Source of the DNA: Stenotrophomonas sp. 57
Lineage (GTDB): Bacteria; Pseudomonadota; Gammaproteobacteria; Xanthomonadales; Xanthomonadaceae
Assembly: GCF_030291075.1 (NCBI RefSeq)
Contig: NZ_CP127407.1
Coordinates: 4,306,001 to 4,370,000 of the forward strand
Direction: 5' to 3'
DNA: 64,000 bases
The position numbers and the translations under genes are program-made. Positions 52,298 through 60,589 of this stretch are shown here, piece after piece (the stretch's first letter is position 1; each line of letters starts with the position of its first letter). The notes under the pieces are model-generated. The model was given only the letters and a program-made list of their open reading frames with translations, had not been told where the DNA came from and searched no databases.

Positions 52298-54133
52298 ATG
52301 GAACATCGGCTGCCGGCAGGCACGCCCGGCGAGGCGGGCGGCGTCCCGCTGCCCTGGGGACGGCTGCATTTCGAGCAGATTGCTGCGGCGCTGATCGGCG
52401 ATGGCCTGGTGGCCGAGCAGGACCGCGAGCGCATGCGGTTCTCCGCGCAGGGCGCGCGCAACGCCAGTGAAGTGCATCCACTGGTGCTGCTGTCCAACCT
52501 CAAGCTGTCCGCCACCGGCGGCGGCGAACTGACCCTGGAACGCCTGACCGAGTGGCTGGCGCAGCGCACCGGCAGCCGCTACCTGCGCATCGACCCGACC
52601 CGGGTGGACGTCGCCGCGGTCACCGCGCTGGTGTCGCATGCCTACGCCCGCCGCCACCGCTTCCTGCCGCTGGCGGTGGATGCCGAGCGCGTGCTGGTGG
52701 CCACCAGCGAGCCGCTGGTGCAGGAATGGCGCCGCGACCTGCAGCACCTGACCCGCCGTCGCATCGAGCTGGCCGTGGTCAACCCGCTGGACCTGCACCG
52801 CTACACCATGGAGTTCTACGGGGTGACCCGTTCGGTGCGCGGTGCCCGCGGCGACGTGCGCGGCGAGGCCAGCACCACCCTGCCCAGCTTCGAGCAGCTG
52901 GTCGAGCTGGGCCGCACCGGCGACGTCAACGCCGACGACCAGCACATCGTGCACATCGTCGACTGGCTGCTGCAGTACGCCTACGAACAGCGCGCCTCGG
53001 ACATCCACCTGGAGCCGCGCCGCGAGATGGGGCGCATGCGCTTCCGCATCGACGGCGTGCTGCACAAGGTGTTCGAAGTGCCGCCGGCGGTGATGACCGC
53101 GGTGGTCAGCCGCATCAAGGTGCTAGGCCGCATGGACCTGGCCGAGCGCCGGCGCCCGCAGGATGGCCGCATCAAGACCCGGTCGCCGGGTGGCCGCGAG
53201 GTCGAGATGCGCCTGTCGACCATGCCCACCGCCTTCGGCGAGAAGTGCGTGATGCGCATCTTCGACCCGGATGCGGCTTTCAAGAGCATCGACCAGCTCG
53301 GTTTCAGCCCGCAGGAAGCCGCTGGCTGGAATGCGCTGGTCGAGCGCCCGCACGGCATCGTGCTGGTCACCGGCCCGACCGGCTCGGGCAAGACCACCAC
53401 CCTGTATTCCACGCTGAAGCGGCTGGCCACGCCGGACGTGAACGTGTGCACGGTGGAAGACCCGATCGAAATGATCGCGCCCGAGTTCAACCAGATGCAG
53501 GTGCAGGCCAACATCGACCTGGACTTCGCCAGCGGCGTACGCACCCTGCTGCGGCAGGACCCGGACATCATCATGATCGGCGAGATCCGCGACCTGGAGA
53601 CCGCGCAGATGGCGGTGCAGGCCTCGCTGACCGGCCACCTGGTGCTGTCCACCCTCCACACCAACGACGCGCCATCGGCGGTCACCCGCCTGCTCGACCT
53701 GGGCGTGCCGCATTACCTGCTGGCCAGTACCCTCAACGGCATCCTCGCCCAGCGCCTGGTGCGCACGCTGTGCCCGCACTGCAAGCAGCCGCACAGCCTC
53801 GGCGCGGCCGATTGGGCGGTGCTGGCTGATAGCCATGGTGCATATCCAGATGCCGCCACGCCCTGTCGGCCGGTCGGTTGCCTGGAGTGCCGGCGCACCG
53901 GATTCCTCGGCCGCATCGGCCTGTATGAGTTGCTGCCATTGGGTTCGCGGCTGCGCGGGCAGATCCGCGCCGACATGGACTTGGCCGGTTTCACCCGTGC
54001 CGCGCGGGCTGAAGGGCTGCGAACCCTGCGCCAGGCTGGGCTTGAAAAGGTGGCGCAGGGGCTGACTACAATCGAGGAAGTCCTGTCAGTCCTGCCGCCC
54101 CCGGATGAACCCAGCCCCGTTCCTGATCCTTGA
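52298..54133 (+). CDS. GspE/PilB-type secretion or pilus ATPase (orphan)
   Basis: A 611-aa protein. A GSPII_E N-terminal domain (about 90-160) precedes the ATPase, with Walker A GPTGSGKT near 359-366, Asp box ([11 protein letters not shown] and TVEDPIE), Walker B MIGEIRD, and His box TLHTNDA. A C-terminal tetra-Cys zinc motif (LCPHCK ... GCLECRRTG) is intact. It would power type II secretion or type IV pilus assembly. No other gsp, xps or pil genes are in the window, so it is orphaned. Its end overlaps the amidotransferase gene by 29 bp. Confidence 0.9.
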   Translation: MEHRLPAGTPGEAGGVPLPWGRLHFEQIAAALIGDGLVAEQDRERMRFSAQGARNASEVHPLVLLSNLKLSATGGGELTLERLTEWLAQRTGSRYLRIDPTRVDVAAVTALVSHAYARRHRFLPLAVDAERVLVATSEPLVQEWRRDLQHLTRRRIELAVVNPLDLHRYTMEFYGVTRSVRGARGDVRGEASTTLPSFEQLVELGRTGDVNADDQHIVHIVDWLLQYAYEQRASDIHLEPRREMGRMRFRIDGVLHKVFEVPPAVMTAVVSRIKVLGRMDLAERRRPQDGRIKTRSPGGREVEMRLSTMPTAFGEKCVMRIFDPDAAFKSIDQLGFSPQEAAGWNALVERPHGIVLVTGPTGSGKTTTLYSTLKRLATPDVNVCTVEDPIEMIAPEFNQMQVQANIDLDFASGVRTLLRQDPDIIMIGEIRDLETAQMAVQASLTGHLVLSTLHTNDAPSAVTRLLDLGVPHYLLASTLNGILAQRLVRTLCPHCKQPHSLGAADWAVLADSHGAYPDAATPCRPVGCLECRRTGFLGRIGLYELLPLGSRLRGQIRADMDLAGFTRAARAEGLRTLRQAGLEKVAQGLTTIEEVLSVLPPPDEPSPVPDP

Positions 54134-54851
54134 AACCGGCCGCCCGGTACCGTCGCTGCGCCGCTACGGTCGCTTTCCGCACTGGATCCGCGTCGCCGCC
54201 GGGCTGGAAGAACACGAGACCGTGGTGGTTGATGTCGAGCACGGTGGCGCCCTGCCCGACCCGCACGCCTTCGCCGGCGTGCTGGTGACCGGCTCGGCCG
54301 CCTTCGTCACCGACCATGCCGACTGGAGCGAGCGCAGCGCCGCGTGGCTGCGCCAGACCGCTCACGACGACCTGCCGGTGTTCGGCATCTGCTACGGCCA
54401 TCAACTGCTGGCGCATGCGCTGGGCGGTGAGGTGGCCTACAACCCGGCCGGCCGCGAGTCCGGCACGATCGAACTGGAACTGCAGCCGCAGGCCGCACAG
54501 GACCCGCTGTTCCAGGGCCTGCCGCAGCATTTCGCCGCCCACGCCACCCATCTGCAGACCGTGCTGCGCGCGCCCGACGGCGCCGAGGTGCTGGCGCGGT
54601 CGCCGCTGGACGGCTGCCACGCCTTCCGCTGGGGCCGCCAGGCCTGGGGCGTGCAGTTCCATCCGGAGTTCGCCACCCACCACATGCGTGGCTACGTGCG
54701 TGCCCGCGCCGACTGCATCGGCCGACATGGCGGCTGCGCCCGCAGCATCGAGCGCGCGGTCAGTGCCGCGCCGCTGGCCCGCCAGCTGTTGCGGCGCTTC
54801 GTCCGCCAGGCGCGGCTGTCTTCAGCCCAGCCGATGGCAAAACAGGGATAA
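54105..54851 (+). CDS. Class I glutamine amidotransferase (GuaA-like GATase domain protein)
   Basis: A 248-aa stand-alone GATase1. The nucleophile elbow is VFGICYGHQLLAHALGG (Cys), and the His-Glu pair is in WGVQFHPEFATHHMRGYV. It is similar to the small GATases annotated as GMP-synthase-related, which hydrolyse glutamine or gamma-glutamyl groups of unknown partner. The start lies inside the gspE-like gene, with a 29-bp overlap and a close GGAAG-type ribosome-binding site (TCGAGGAAG at 54073), so the two may be cotranscribed. Confidence 0.85.
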   Translation: MNPAPFLILETGRPVPSLRRYGRFPHWIRVAAGLEEHETVVVDVEHGGALPDPHAFAGVLVTGSAAFVTDHADWSERSAAWLRQTAHDDLPVFGICYGHQLLAHALGGEVAYNPAGRESGTIELELQPQAAQDPLFQGLPQHFAAHATHLQTVLRAPDGAEVLARSPLDGCHAFRWGRQAWGVQFHPEFATHHMRGYVRARADCIGRHGGCARSIERAVSAAPLARQLLRRFVRQARLSSAQPMAKQG

Positions 54852-54894
54852 TCGGCGGCACGGGCACGCGCCCGGCCCCTCCTGTCCCTCCCGG

Positions 54895-55812
54895 ATGTCC
54901 ATGAAAGAGATTCGCAAGCTGCCGGCTTCGGCGGGCGCCCAGTGGTTGCTGGATACGTTCTCCCTGTACCGGCGTGCGCCGCTGCAGCTGGCCCGGATCG
55001 GCCTGACCTGGCTGCTGGTGAGCTGGGTGGTCACGCTGTTGTCGACGCTGATTCCCGGCGCCGCCGGCATGGCCGTGCAGCTGATGACGCTGGCCATCTC
55101 GCCGATCATGTTCGGCGGCATGCTGTATGCCGTGGGCGAAATCGATGAGGGCCGCCCGGGCCTGGCCTCGCACCTGCTGCAGCCGATCCGCGACCACCGC
55201 GTCAGCCACCTGCTGGTGCCGCTGGCGATCCAGGTACTGGCGGTGCTGTTGCTGGGCGCGCTGCTGTTCATGATGATCGGTCGCGAGGGCTTCACCGCCT
55301 TCAGCGAGGTCATGACCAAGATGGAAGAGATCAGCCGCAGCGGCCAGCAGATCAAGCCGGACGATGCCGCCGCGCTGGTTGCCAACCTGCCGGCCAAGCG
55401 CATCGCGCTGTGGATGCTGCTGGTGTTCCTGAGCGCGGTTGCGCTGTCGCTGGCGATGTTCACCCAGCCGGCGCTGGTGGTGTTCGACAAGCAGAGCGGC
55501 ATGCACGCGCTGCGCCTGAGCCTGCAGGGCTGCATCGAGAACATCGGCGCGATGATCGTGTTCGCGGTGCTCGGCCTGATCGCCGCGTTCTGCATGTACA
55601 TCCTGTTCGTGATCGTGATCCAGATCGCGATGCTGATCGGTGGCCCGCTGGCCGCCGCCTTCATCGCCCAGCTGGTACTGACCACGGTGCTGATGCCGCT
55701 GTATGTCGGCGCGGTCTATGCCGCGTGGAAGCAGATGTTCGTGCACCGCGGCAGCCGCGCAGCGCCGCCGATTCCGTCCACGCCGAGCTCCAGCGACGTG
55801 TTCCACGCCTGA
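54895..55812 (+). CDS. BPSS1780-type multi-pass inner-membrane protein
   Basis: 305 aa from ATG 54895 (MSMKEIRKLPASAGAQWLLDTFSLYRRAPLQ); a second ATG at 54901 is possible. It has six or so hydrophobic helices (LARIGLTWLLVSWVVTLLSTL, LLVPLAIQVLAVLLLGALLFMM, MLLVFLSAVALSLAMFTQPALVV, MIVFAVLGLIAAFCMYILFVIV). The pattern matches the BPSS1780/DUF-type membrane family of unknown function. It begins 43 bp after the amidotransferase stop and probably belongs to that transcript. Convergent with tatC. Confidence 0.75.
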   Translation: MSMKEIRKLPASAGAQWLLDTFSLYRRAPLQLARIGLTWLLVSWVVTLLSTLIPGAAGMAVQLMTLAISPIMFGGMLYAVGEIDEGRPGLASHLLQPIRDHRVSHLLVPLAIQVLAVLLLGALLFMMIGREGFTAFSEVMTKMEEISRSGQQIKPDDAAALVANLPAKRIALWMLLVFLSAVALSLAMFTQPALVVFDKQSGMHALRLSLQGCIENIGAMIVFAVLGLIAAFCMYILFVIVIQIAMLIGGPLAAAFIAQLVLTTVLMPLYVGAVYAAWKQMFVHRGSRAAPPIPSTPSSSDVFHA

Positions 55813-55825
55813 GCAGCGCTCAACG

Positions 55826-55900
55826 GTAGCGCCGGGCCATGCCCGGCGGGCGCCATCGCATCGAACCGAAACACGCCGGACACGGCCCGGCGCTACCGGA
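55826..55900. repeat. Paired palindrome between convergent genes
   Basis: GTAGCGCCGGGCCATGCCCGGCG at the left and CGCCGGACACGGCCCGGCGCTAC at the right. The ends carry GTAG/CTAC like SMAGs but with the arm CGCCGGGC. Sits between convergent membrane protein and tatC genes, and could block read-through. Confidence 0.75.
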
Positions 55901-56650
55901 TCAGGCGGCGGGTTTCTTCAGTACCGACGACGGCACCAGCCAGCGCGCGGCGTGGATGCCGAGCTCGTACAGCAGGCACATCGGGATCGCCAGCATCAGC
56001 TGCGACACCACGTCCGGCGGGGTCAGCACCGCCGCCACCACGAAGATGCCGACGATCGCGTAGCCGCGGCCTTCCTTGAACTGCTGCGGCGTCACCCAGC
56101 CCAGCAGCACCAGGATCACCATTGCCACCGGCAGTTCGAAACTGCCGCCGAAGGCGAAGAAGATCGCCAGCACGAAGTCCAGGTAGGCATTCGCATCCGG
56201 CGTAATGGCGATCACCTCCGGGCTGAAGGTGGTGAGGAAGTGGAACACCGCCGGCAGCACCAGGAAGTAGGCGAAGGCGCAACCGGTGTAGAACAGCAGC
56301 ACCGACGACACCAGCAGCGGCACCGCCAGACGCTTTTCACGCGCGTAAAGGCCGGGCGCAACGAACGCCCACAGCTGGTACAGCAGCCACGGCACCGCCA
56401 CGAACAAGGCAACGAAGAAGGTCAGCTTCAGCGGCGCGAAGAACGCGCCGGCCGGATTGGTGGCGATCATCGTCTGCCCGTTGGGCAGCTGCGACACCAG
56501 TGGTTCGGCCAGTGCGTTGTACAGCTTCTGGGTGAACGGCAGCAGCGCCAGGAGCACCACGCCCAGGCCCAGCAAGGCGCGCACCAGGCGACCGCGCAGC
56601 TCCACCAGGTGTTCGACCAGCGAGCTCTCGCCGAAATCCTGCTCACTCAT
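55901..56650 (-). CDS. tatC: Twin-arginine translocase subunit TatC
   Basis: A 249-aa protein with six membrane helices. It starts MSEQDFGESSLVEHLVELRGRLVRALLG (the LxxHLxELRxR cytoplasmic signal-peptide-binding site) and continues with LPFTQKLYNALAEPLVSQLP, TEVKLTF-like PAGAFFAPLKLTFFVALF and LLYQLWAFVAPGLYAREKR. It forms the Tat receptor with TatB for folded proteins carrying RR signals. It overlaps tatB by 4 bp (ATGA). Confidence 0.95.
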   Translation of the reverse strand: MSEQDFGESSLVEHLVELRGRLVRALLGLGVVLLALLPFTQKLYNALAEPLVSQLPNGQTMIATNPAGAFFAPLKLTFFVALFVAVPWLLYQLWAFVAPGLYAREKRLAVPLLVSSVLLFYTGCAFAYFLVLPAVFHFLTTFSPEVIAITPDANAYLDFVLAIFFAFGGSFELPVAMVILVLLGWVTPQQFKEGRGYAIVGIFVVAAVLTPPDVVSQLMLAIPMCLLYELGIHAARWLVPSSVLKKPAA

Positions 56651-57108
56651 GGCTGGCGCTCCGTGCTCTGCACCGGCGGCGGCGTACCGGCTTCAGCGGG
56701 CGCGGCCGAAACCGGCTCGGCGGCACCACCGTCCTGCGTCGGTTCAACCGCATCGGGCGCGGCACTCATGTGCGGCGGAAGATCCGCAGGCGCTGGTGCA
56801 CGGACTTCCTGCACCAGATCATCGCCCTGCCGCTGCGCCTGCTGGGCTTCGCGACGGATCGCTTCGCCACTGGCGCGCAGCTGGTTCTCGGTGTCCTGCA
56901 TGCCCTGGCGCACGTCCTGCATCTGCCGCTTGATCTCCTCGGCCTGCAGCTCGCGTTCCAGTTCCTGTTTCACCGAATCCCACTGATTGCGGGCACGACG
57001 CACCCACAGGCCGGCGAAGCGGGCCGCCTTGGGCAGGCGCTCGGGACCGAGCACCACCAGGGCGACCACTGCAATCACCAGCAGTTCGCTGAAGCCGATA
57101 TCGAACAC
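56647..57108 (-). CDS. tatB: Twin-arginine translocase subunit TatB
   Basis: A 153-aa protein. It starts MFDIGFSELLVIAVVALVVLGPERLPKAARFAG, the TatB N-terminal membrane helix plus the amphipathic helix, with Glu in SELLVI typical of TatB rather than TatA. The long Gln/Glu-rich tail (DSVKQELERELQAEEIKRQMQ...) is coiled-coil like. It is 15 bp downstream of tatA and overlaps tatC. Confidence 0.94.
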   Translation of the reverse strand: MFDIGFSELLVIAVVALVVLGPERLPKAARFAGLWVRRARNQWDSVKQELERELQAEEIKRQMQDVRQGMQDTENQLRASGEAIRREAQQAQRQGDDLVQEVRAPAPADLPPHMSAAPDAVEPTQDGGAAEPVSAAPAEAGTPPPVQSTERQP

Positions 57109-57123
57109 CGCAACCGCTCCGGA

Positions 57124-57351
57124 TCAACGTGCGTTGCGGTCGTGCTCGTCCTGCGCGGTGCGCGAGGCGTCCTGGCTGCGCGACTCATCACCCAGCTGCG
57201 CGTTCGGCTTGTCGTCGTCGCGCATGCCCTTCTTGAATTCCTTGACCGCCGAGCCGAGGTCCTTGGCGCCACTGGTCAGGCGCTTGGTGCCGAACACCAG
57301 CAGGACGATGGCCAGCACGACCAACCAATGCCAGATGCTGAAACTGCCCAT
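57124..57351 (-). CDS. tatA: Twin-arginine translocase subunit TatA
   Basis: 75 aa from ATG 57351 ([25 protein letters not shown]). WHWLVVL and FGTKRL are the TatA signature, followed by the amphipathic helix ([17 protein letters not shown]). A longer frame from 57390 adds residues not found in the family. It oligomerises to form the Tat pore. Operon order is tatA-tatB-tatC. Confidence 0.94.
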   Translation of the reverse strand: MGSFSIWHWLVVLAIVLLVFGTKRLTSGAKDLGSAVKEFKKGMRDDDKPNAQLGDESRSQDASRTAQDEHDRNAR

Positions 57352-57426
57352 AAAGACGCTCGTTACGTTAGTGATCAGGCTGTCGAGCATAGCGCACCGG
57401 CTGTCAGCCGGCGCGCGTGACGAAAG

Positions 57427-58320
57427 TCAGTTTCCGCCCAGCGTTTCCGTGCGGATCTCGCCGTCGTTCACCGGCTGGAAGCCCTGCTGCTGCGGCGGCG
57501 GGTTCTGCGGCACGTTCTGCAACGGGGCGGTGGTGGCTTCGGCCGGAGCAGCCGGCGCTGCCTGAACAGGCGCCGGGGCGACCGCCGGCGCCGCTGCCGG
57601 ACGCGGCGCACTGCCGCCGTTGCCGTTGCGGTTGTTGCGGGCGGCGTAGGTGGCCTCTTCCAGGCGATCGCGGAAGGCGACCACGTCCATCGACGGCGAA
57701 CCGGCGGCGCGGCCTTCGAAGATCATCCGCGGCGTGGTGTTGCTGCCGTAGGCGTCGAGGTTGGCGGCGTCGTCGATCTGCAGCACCGCACCGTCCAGGG
57801 CCACCCCGGCGAACAGGCCGCGGGCACGCGACCACGACCAGATCTCAGCCTTCAGCTGGCCATCGGTGGCGGCCGCAGCATTGCGGCCAACCGGTCCGGC
57901 GGCGACGCCGGCATCGGCGCCCAGCGTGAACTTGCCGTTGACCAGGTTGTCCAGGCTGCGATCGTTGCGGAATACCAGCACCACGTCGGAAGACTGCACA
58001 CCGGCCTGGAAGCCGATGCTGCCGCCCGTGAGCTTCACGAACACCGGGTTGGACCAGGCGCCGTTGGCCATGCGCACCGACATCAGGCCATGGCCGCGGC
58101 GACCGCCGATGACCAGACCGGCCTTGATCGTGTCGGGAATGACGATGACCGCGCGGCCTTCGTCGAGCAATTTGTCCGGAATGCCCTGTTCAGGGATTTC
58201 CTGGATTTCAGCCAGCACACGCACGGCGTTGCGCGCACGCTGGTCTTCCTGCGGCCCGGCCATGGCCTGGCTGGACAGCAGACTGGCGGCGATCAGCAGG
58301 GCTTGGATCGGGCGACGCAT
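57427..58320 (-). CDS. SYLF (YSC84) lipid-binding domain protein
   Basis: A 297-aa protein with signal peptide (MRRPIQALLIAASLLSSQAMA). The core RAVIVIPDTIKAGLVIGGRRGHGLMSVR, KLTGGSIGFQAGVQSSDVVLVFRN and the GVALDGAVLQIDDAANLDAYG end define the SYLF domain, which binds phosphoinositides in eukaryotes. Bacterial members are exported or periplasmic and of unclear function. A Pro/Ala/Gln-rich tail (residues about 225-297) is low complexity. It begins 37 bp after a different operon (tat) in the same direction and may be upstream of it. Confidence 0.88.
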   Translation of the reverse strand: MRRPIQALLIAASLLSSQAMAGPQEDQRARNAVRVLAEIQEIPEQGIPDKLLDEGRAVIVIPDTIKAGLVIGGRRGHGLMSVRMANGAWSNPVFVKLTGGSIGFQAGVQSSDVVLVFRNDRSLDNLVNGKFTLGADAGVAAGPVGRNAAAATDGQLKAEIWSWSRARGLFAGVALDGAVLQIDDAANLDAYGSNTTPRMIFEGRAAGSPSMDVVAFRDRLEEATYAARNNRNGNGGSAPRPAAAPAVAPAPVQAAPAAPAEATTAPLQNVPQNPPPQQQGFQPVNDGEIRTETLGGN

Positions 58321-58341
58321 GGCAGGCTCCAGAAGTCAGTC

Positions 58342-58418
58342 CATAGGAAGATATAGCAAGTGACTGAAATTAGTAGTGTTGTCATGAATATCCTATGAGC
58401 GTTCCCTGCTCATATAGG
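58342..58418. promoter_or_regulatory. AT-richer region with inverted repeats between SYLF gene and hemH
   Basis: Two nested pairs are visible. CATAGGAAGATAT (58342-58354) is matched inverted by ATATCCTATG (58388-58397), and CCTATGAGC (58392-58400) is matched by GCTCATATAGG (58408-58418) across a 7-bp loop. The 60-80 bp here are AT-richer than the window average. They lie 22-100 bp upstream of the divergent SYLF and hemH genes, and could hold operator or promoter elements. The nature of any regulator is unknown. Confidence 0.4.
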
Positions 58419-58485
58419 CGCGCGCTATGCGTCCAATCCGAACCCTGCATCCCGGTGCCACGCCGGATCGGCGACAATAGCGACC

Positions 58486-59448
58486 ATGCTCGACGCTCCC
58501 GATACCGCCGTGCTGGCGGTCAACCTAGGCACGCCCCAGACGCCGACGGCCCCCGCCGTTCGCCGTTACCTGGCTGAATTCCTGTCCGACCCCCGCGTGG
58601 TCTCGATCCCGGCGCTGCTGTGGCAGCCGCTGCTGCGTGGATTGATCCTGCCGCTGCGCAGTAGCCGTTCGGCGGCCAAGTACGCGCAGGTCTGGCTGCC
58701 CGACGGCTCACCACTGATGGTGCATACGCGCCAGCTGGCGCAGGCCATGCAGGCCCTGCTGCCGACCCTGACGGTGCGCCACGCGATGCGTTACGGCGAA
58801 CCGGCGCTGGCCGGCGAGCTCGACCGTCTGGCCGCCGACGGCGCTCGCCGCATCGTCGTGCTGCCGCTGTACCCGCAGTACTCCACCACCACCACCGCCT
58901 CGGTCGAAGACCGGGTCGATGCGTGGCAGCGCCGCAACCCGGGCGTGACCGTCAGCCTGGTGCGCGACTACTCGGTCGATCCGGGCTGGGTCGAGGCCGT
59001 GGCCGGCTCGATCCGGCGCTACTGGGAGCAGCACGGTCGTGGCCAGAAACTGATGTTCTCCTTCCATGGCATCCCGCAGCGCCTGGCCGATGGTGGCGAT
59101 CCGTATCCGCAGCGCTGCGAGGCCAGTGCGCAGGCCATCGCCAGCGCGCTGGGCCTGGGCAGCGACGAGTGGCAGATGGGCTACCAGTCGCGGTTCGGCC
59201 GCGAGCGCTGGCTGCAGCCGTATGCGGAGCCAAGCCTGTGGGCGCTGGCCGAGTCCGGTGTGAAGCAGATCGACGTGGTCTGCCCGGGCTTTGCCACTGA
59301 CTGCCTGGAGACGCTGGAAGAAGTGGCGCTGGGCTTCACCGAGACGCTGGCCGAGCGCGGCGCGAAAATGCGCTACATCCCGTGTCTCAACGCCGAACCG
59401 GAACATGCGCGCGCACTGGCACGGCTGGCCGTGGCCTCGCTGGCATGA
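58486..59448 (+). CDS. hemH: Ferrochelatase
   Basis: A 320-aa protein. It starts [24 protein letters not shown] and has [32 protein letters not shown], the metal-site His in [31 protein letters not shown] and the [14 protein letters not shown] motif with the catalytic Glu. It inserts Fe2+ into protoporphyrin IX in the last step of haem synthesis, at the inner membrane. Stop overlaps the start of the hydrolase gene (ATGA). Confidence 0.95.
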   Translation: MLDAPDTAVLAVNLGTPQTPTAPAVRRYLAEFLSDPRVVSIPALLWQPLLRGLILPLRSSRSAAKYAQVWLPDGSPLMVHTRQLAQAMQALLPTLTVRHAMRYGEPALAGELDRLAADGARRIVVLPLYPQYSTTTTASVEDRVDAWQRRNPGVTVSLVRDYSVDPGWVEAVAGSIRRYWEQHGRGQKLMFSFHGIPQRLADGGDPYPQRCEASAQAIASALGLGSDEWQMGYQSRFGRERWLQPYAEPSLWALAESGVKQIDVVCPGFATDCLETLEEVALGFTETLAERGAKMRYIPCLNAEPEHARALARLAVASLA

Positions 59449-60299
59449 GCCTGCAGCCATTTGAACTCGAGGTCGGTGGCGCGCGCGTCGCCGGCCTGCG
59501 CAACCATGGCGACGGCCCACGCGTGCTGGCCCTGCATGGCTGGCTCGACAATGCCGCCAGCTTCGTACCACTGGCCCCGCACCTGGCCACGCTGCAGCTG
59601 GTGGCCATCGACCTGCCCGGCCACGGCCACAGCGCGCATCTGCCGGCCGGTGCCAGCTACACCACGGCCGCCGCGATCTGCCACGTACTCGACGTGGCCG
59701 ATGCGCTGGGCTGGGACCATTTCAGCCTGCTCGGCCATTCGATGGGCGCCGGCATCGCCAGCCTTACCGCCTCGGTCAGTGATCGGGTGGAGCGCCTGGT
59801 GGCGATCGAAGCGCTCGGCGGCCTGCGCGGTCCCGAGGAAGAAACAGCCAACCGCCTGCGCGAGCACGTCAATGCCACGCGTGGGCTGGGGCGCAAGCAG
59901 CTGCGCGTGTTCCCCGACCTGGCCGCGCCGATCCGCGCGCGGATGATGACCAACCAGCTCAGCGAGCGCTGTGCACGCCTGCTGGTCGAACGCGGCGTGG
60001 AGCCGGTCGAGGGTGGCTATCGCTGGTGCAGCGATCCGCGCCTGATGCTGCCGACCGCGATCCGCCTCAGCGAAGGGCAGATCGACAACCTGCTGCAGGC
60101 CATCGCCTGCCCGACGCAGGTGATCTATGCCACACCGGCACAGTCGTACTATCCCGAACCGATGCGCAGTGATCGCCTGCAGCACCTGCGTGATGGGCGG
60201 CTGGCGGTGTTTCCCGGCAACCATCACCTGCACATGGAAGACCCGGCGCAGGTCGCCGCAGTGATCCTGCACTTCTTCAGCACCGACAACGCGGGCTGA
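59445..60299 (+). CDS. Alpha/beta-hydrolase
   Basis: 284 aa from ATG 59445, overlapping the hemH stop. It has the hydrolase fold: oxyanion [23 protein letters not shown], nucleophile elbow [11 protein letters not shown] (Ser) and C-terminal NHHLHMEDP with catalytic His. It is in the esterase/serine peptidase-like group (MhpC/YcdJ type). Substrate unknown; co-occurrence with hemH is common in Xanthomonadaceae but its meaning is unclear. Confidence 0.85.
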   Translation: MSLQPFELEVGGARVAGLRNHGDGPRVLALHGWLDNAASFVPLAPHLATLQLVAIDLPGHGHSAHLPAGASYTTAAAICHVLDVADALGWDHFSLLGHSMGAGIASLTASVSDRVERLVAIEALGGLRGPEEETANRLREHVNATRGLGRKQLRVFPDLAAPIRARMMTNQLSERCARLLVERGVEPVEGGYRWCSDPRLMLPTAIRLSEGQIDNLLQAIACPTQVIYATPAQSYYPEPMRSDRLQHLRDGRLAVFPGNHHLHMEDPAQVAAVILHFFSTDNAG

Positions 60300-60317
60300 G
60301 TCACGGCGTCCGCGCAC

Positions 60318-60344
60318 TTCACTCTGCGCACTTCCGGCCGATAG
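60318..60344 (+). promoter_or_regulatory. Candidate sigma28 (FliA) promoter of the chemotaxis receptor gene
   Basis: GCCGATAG at 60337-60344 is one base from the GCCGATAA -10 element of sigma28 promoters. The -35 box expected 11 bp upstream reads TTCACTCT against TAAAGTTT, a weak match. It lies about 245 bp upstream of the receptor's ATG. The remaining leader (60345-60589) contains strong GC hairpins but no riboswitch I can recognise. Confidence 0.4.
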
Positions 60345-60589
60345 ATCAGTTGCGGGCCGCTGTGCCCGCAGCACGCGGGCCCGGTCGGGCCTGCGGCGTG
60401 TGTCTGGTTCTGCAAGGAAGTCCGCATGCCCGCTCCATTGCACCGTTACCCACAGGATGGGGTCACGGCGCCCCGTCTGCGCGTCGCTGACCGCGTCGCA
60501 TTCCCCGAATCCCCGGTTCCCGTTCTGGCGACGCATTCGTGCGGGCGTCGCGGCGTGGCCGTTGTCGTTTGCTGATCCAGGAGTCGCCG

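Noticed and set aside
60345-60589. Possible riboswitch (for example cyclic di-GMP) upstream of the chemotaxis receptor
   Set aside because: The GC-rich hairpins do not show the conserved blocks of any class I know; only the sigma28-like box was kept.
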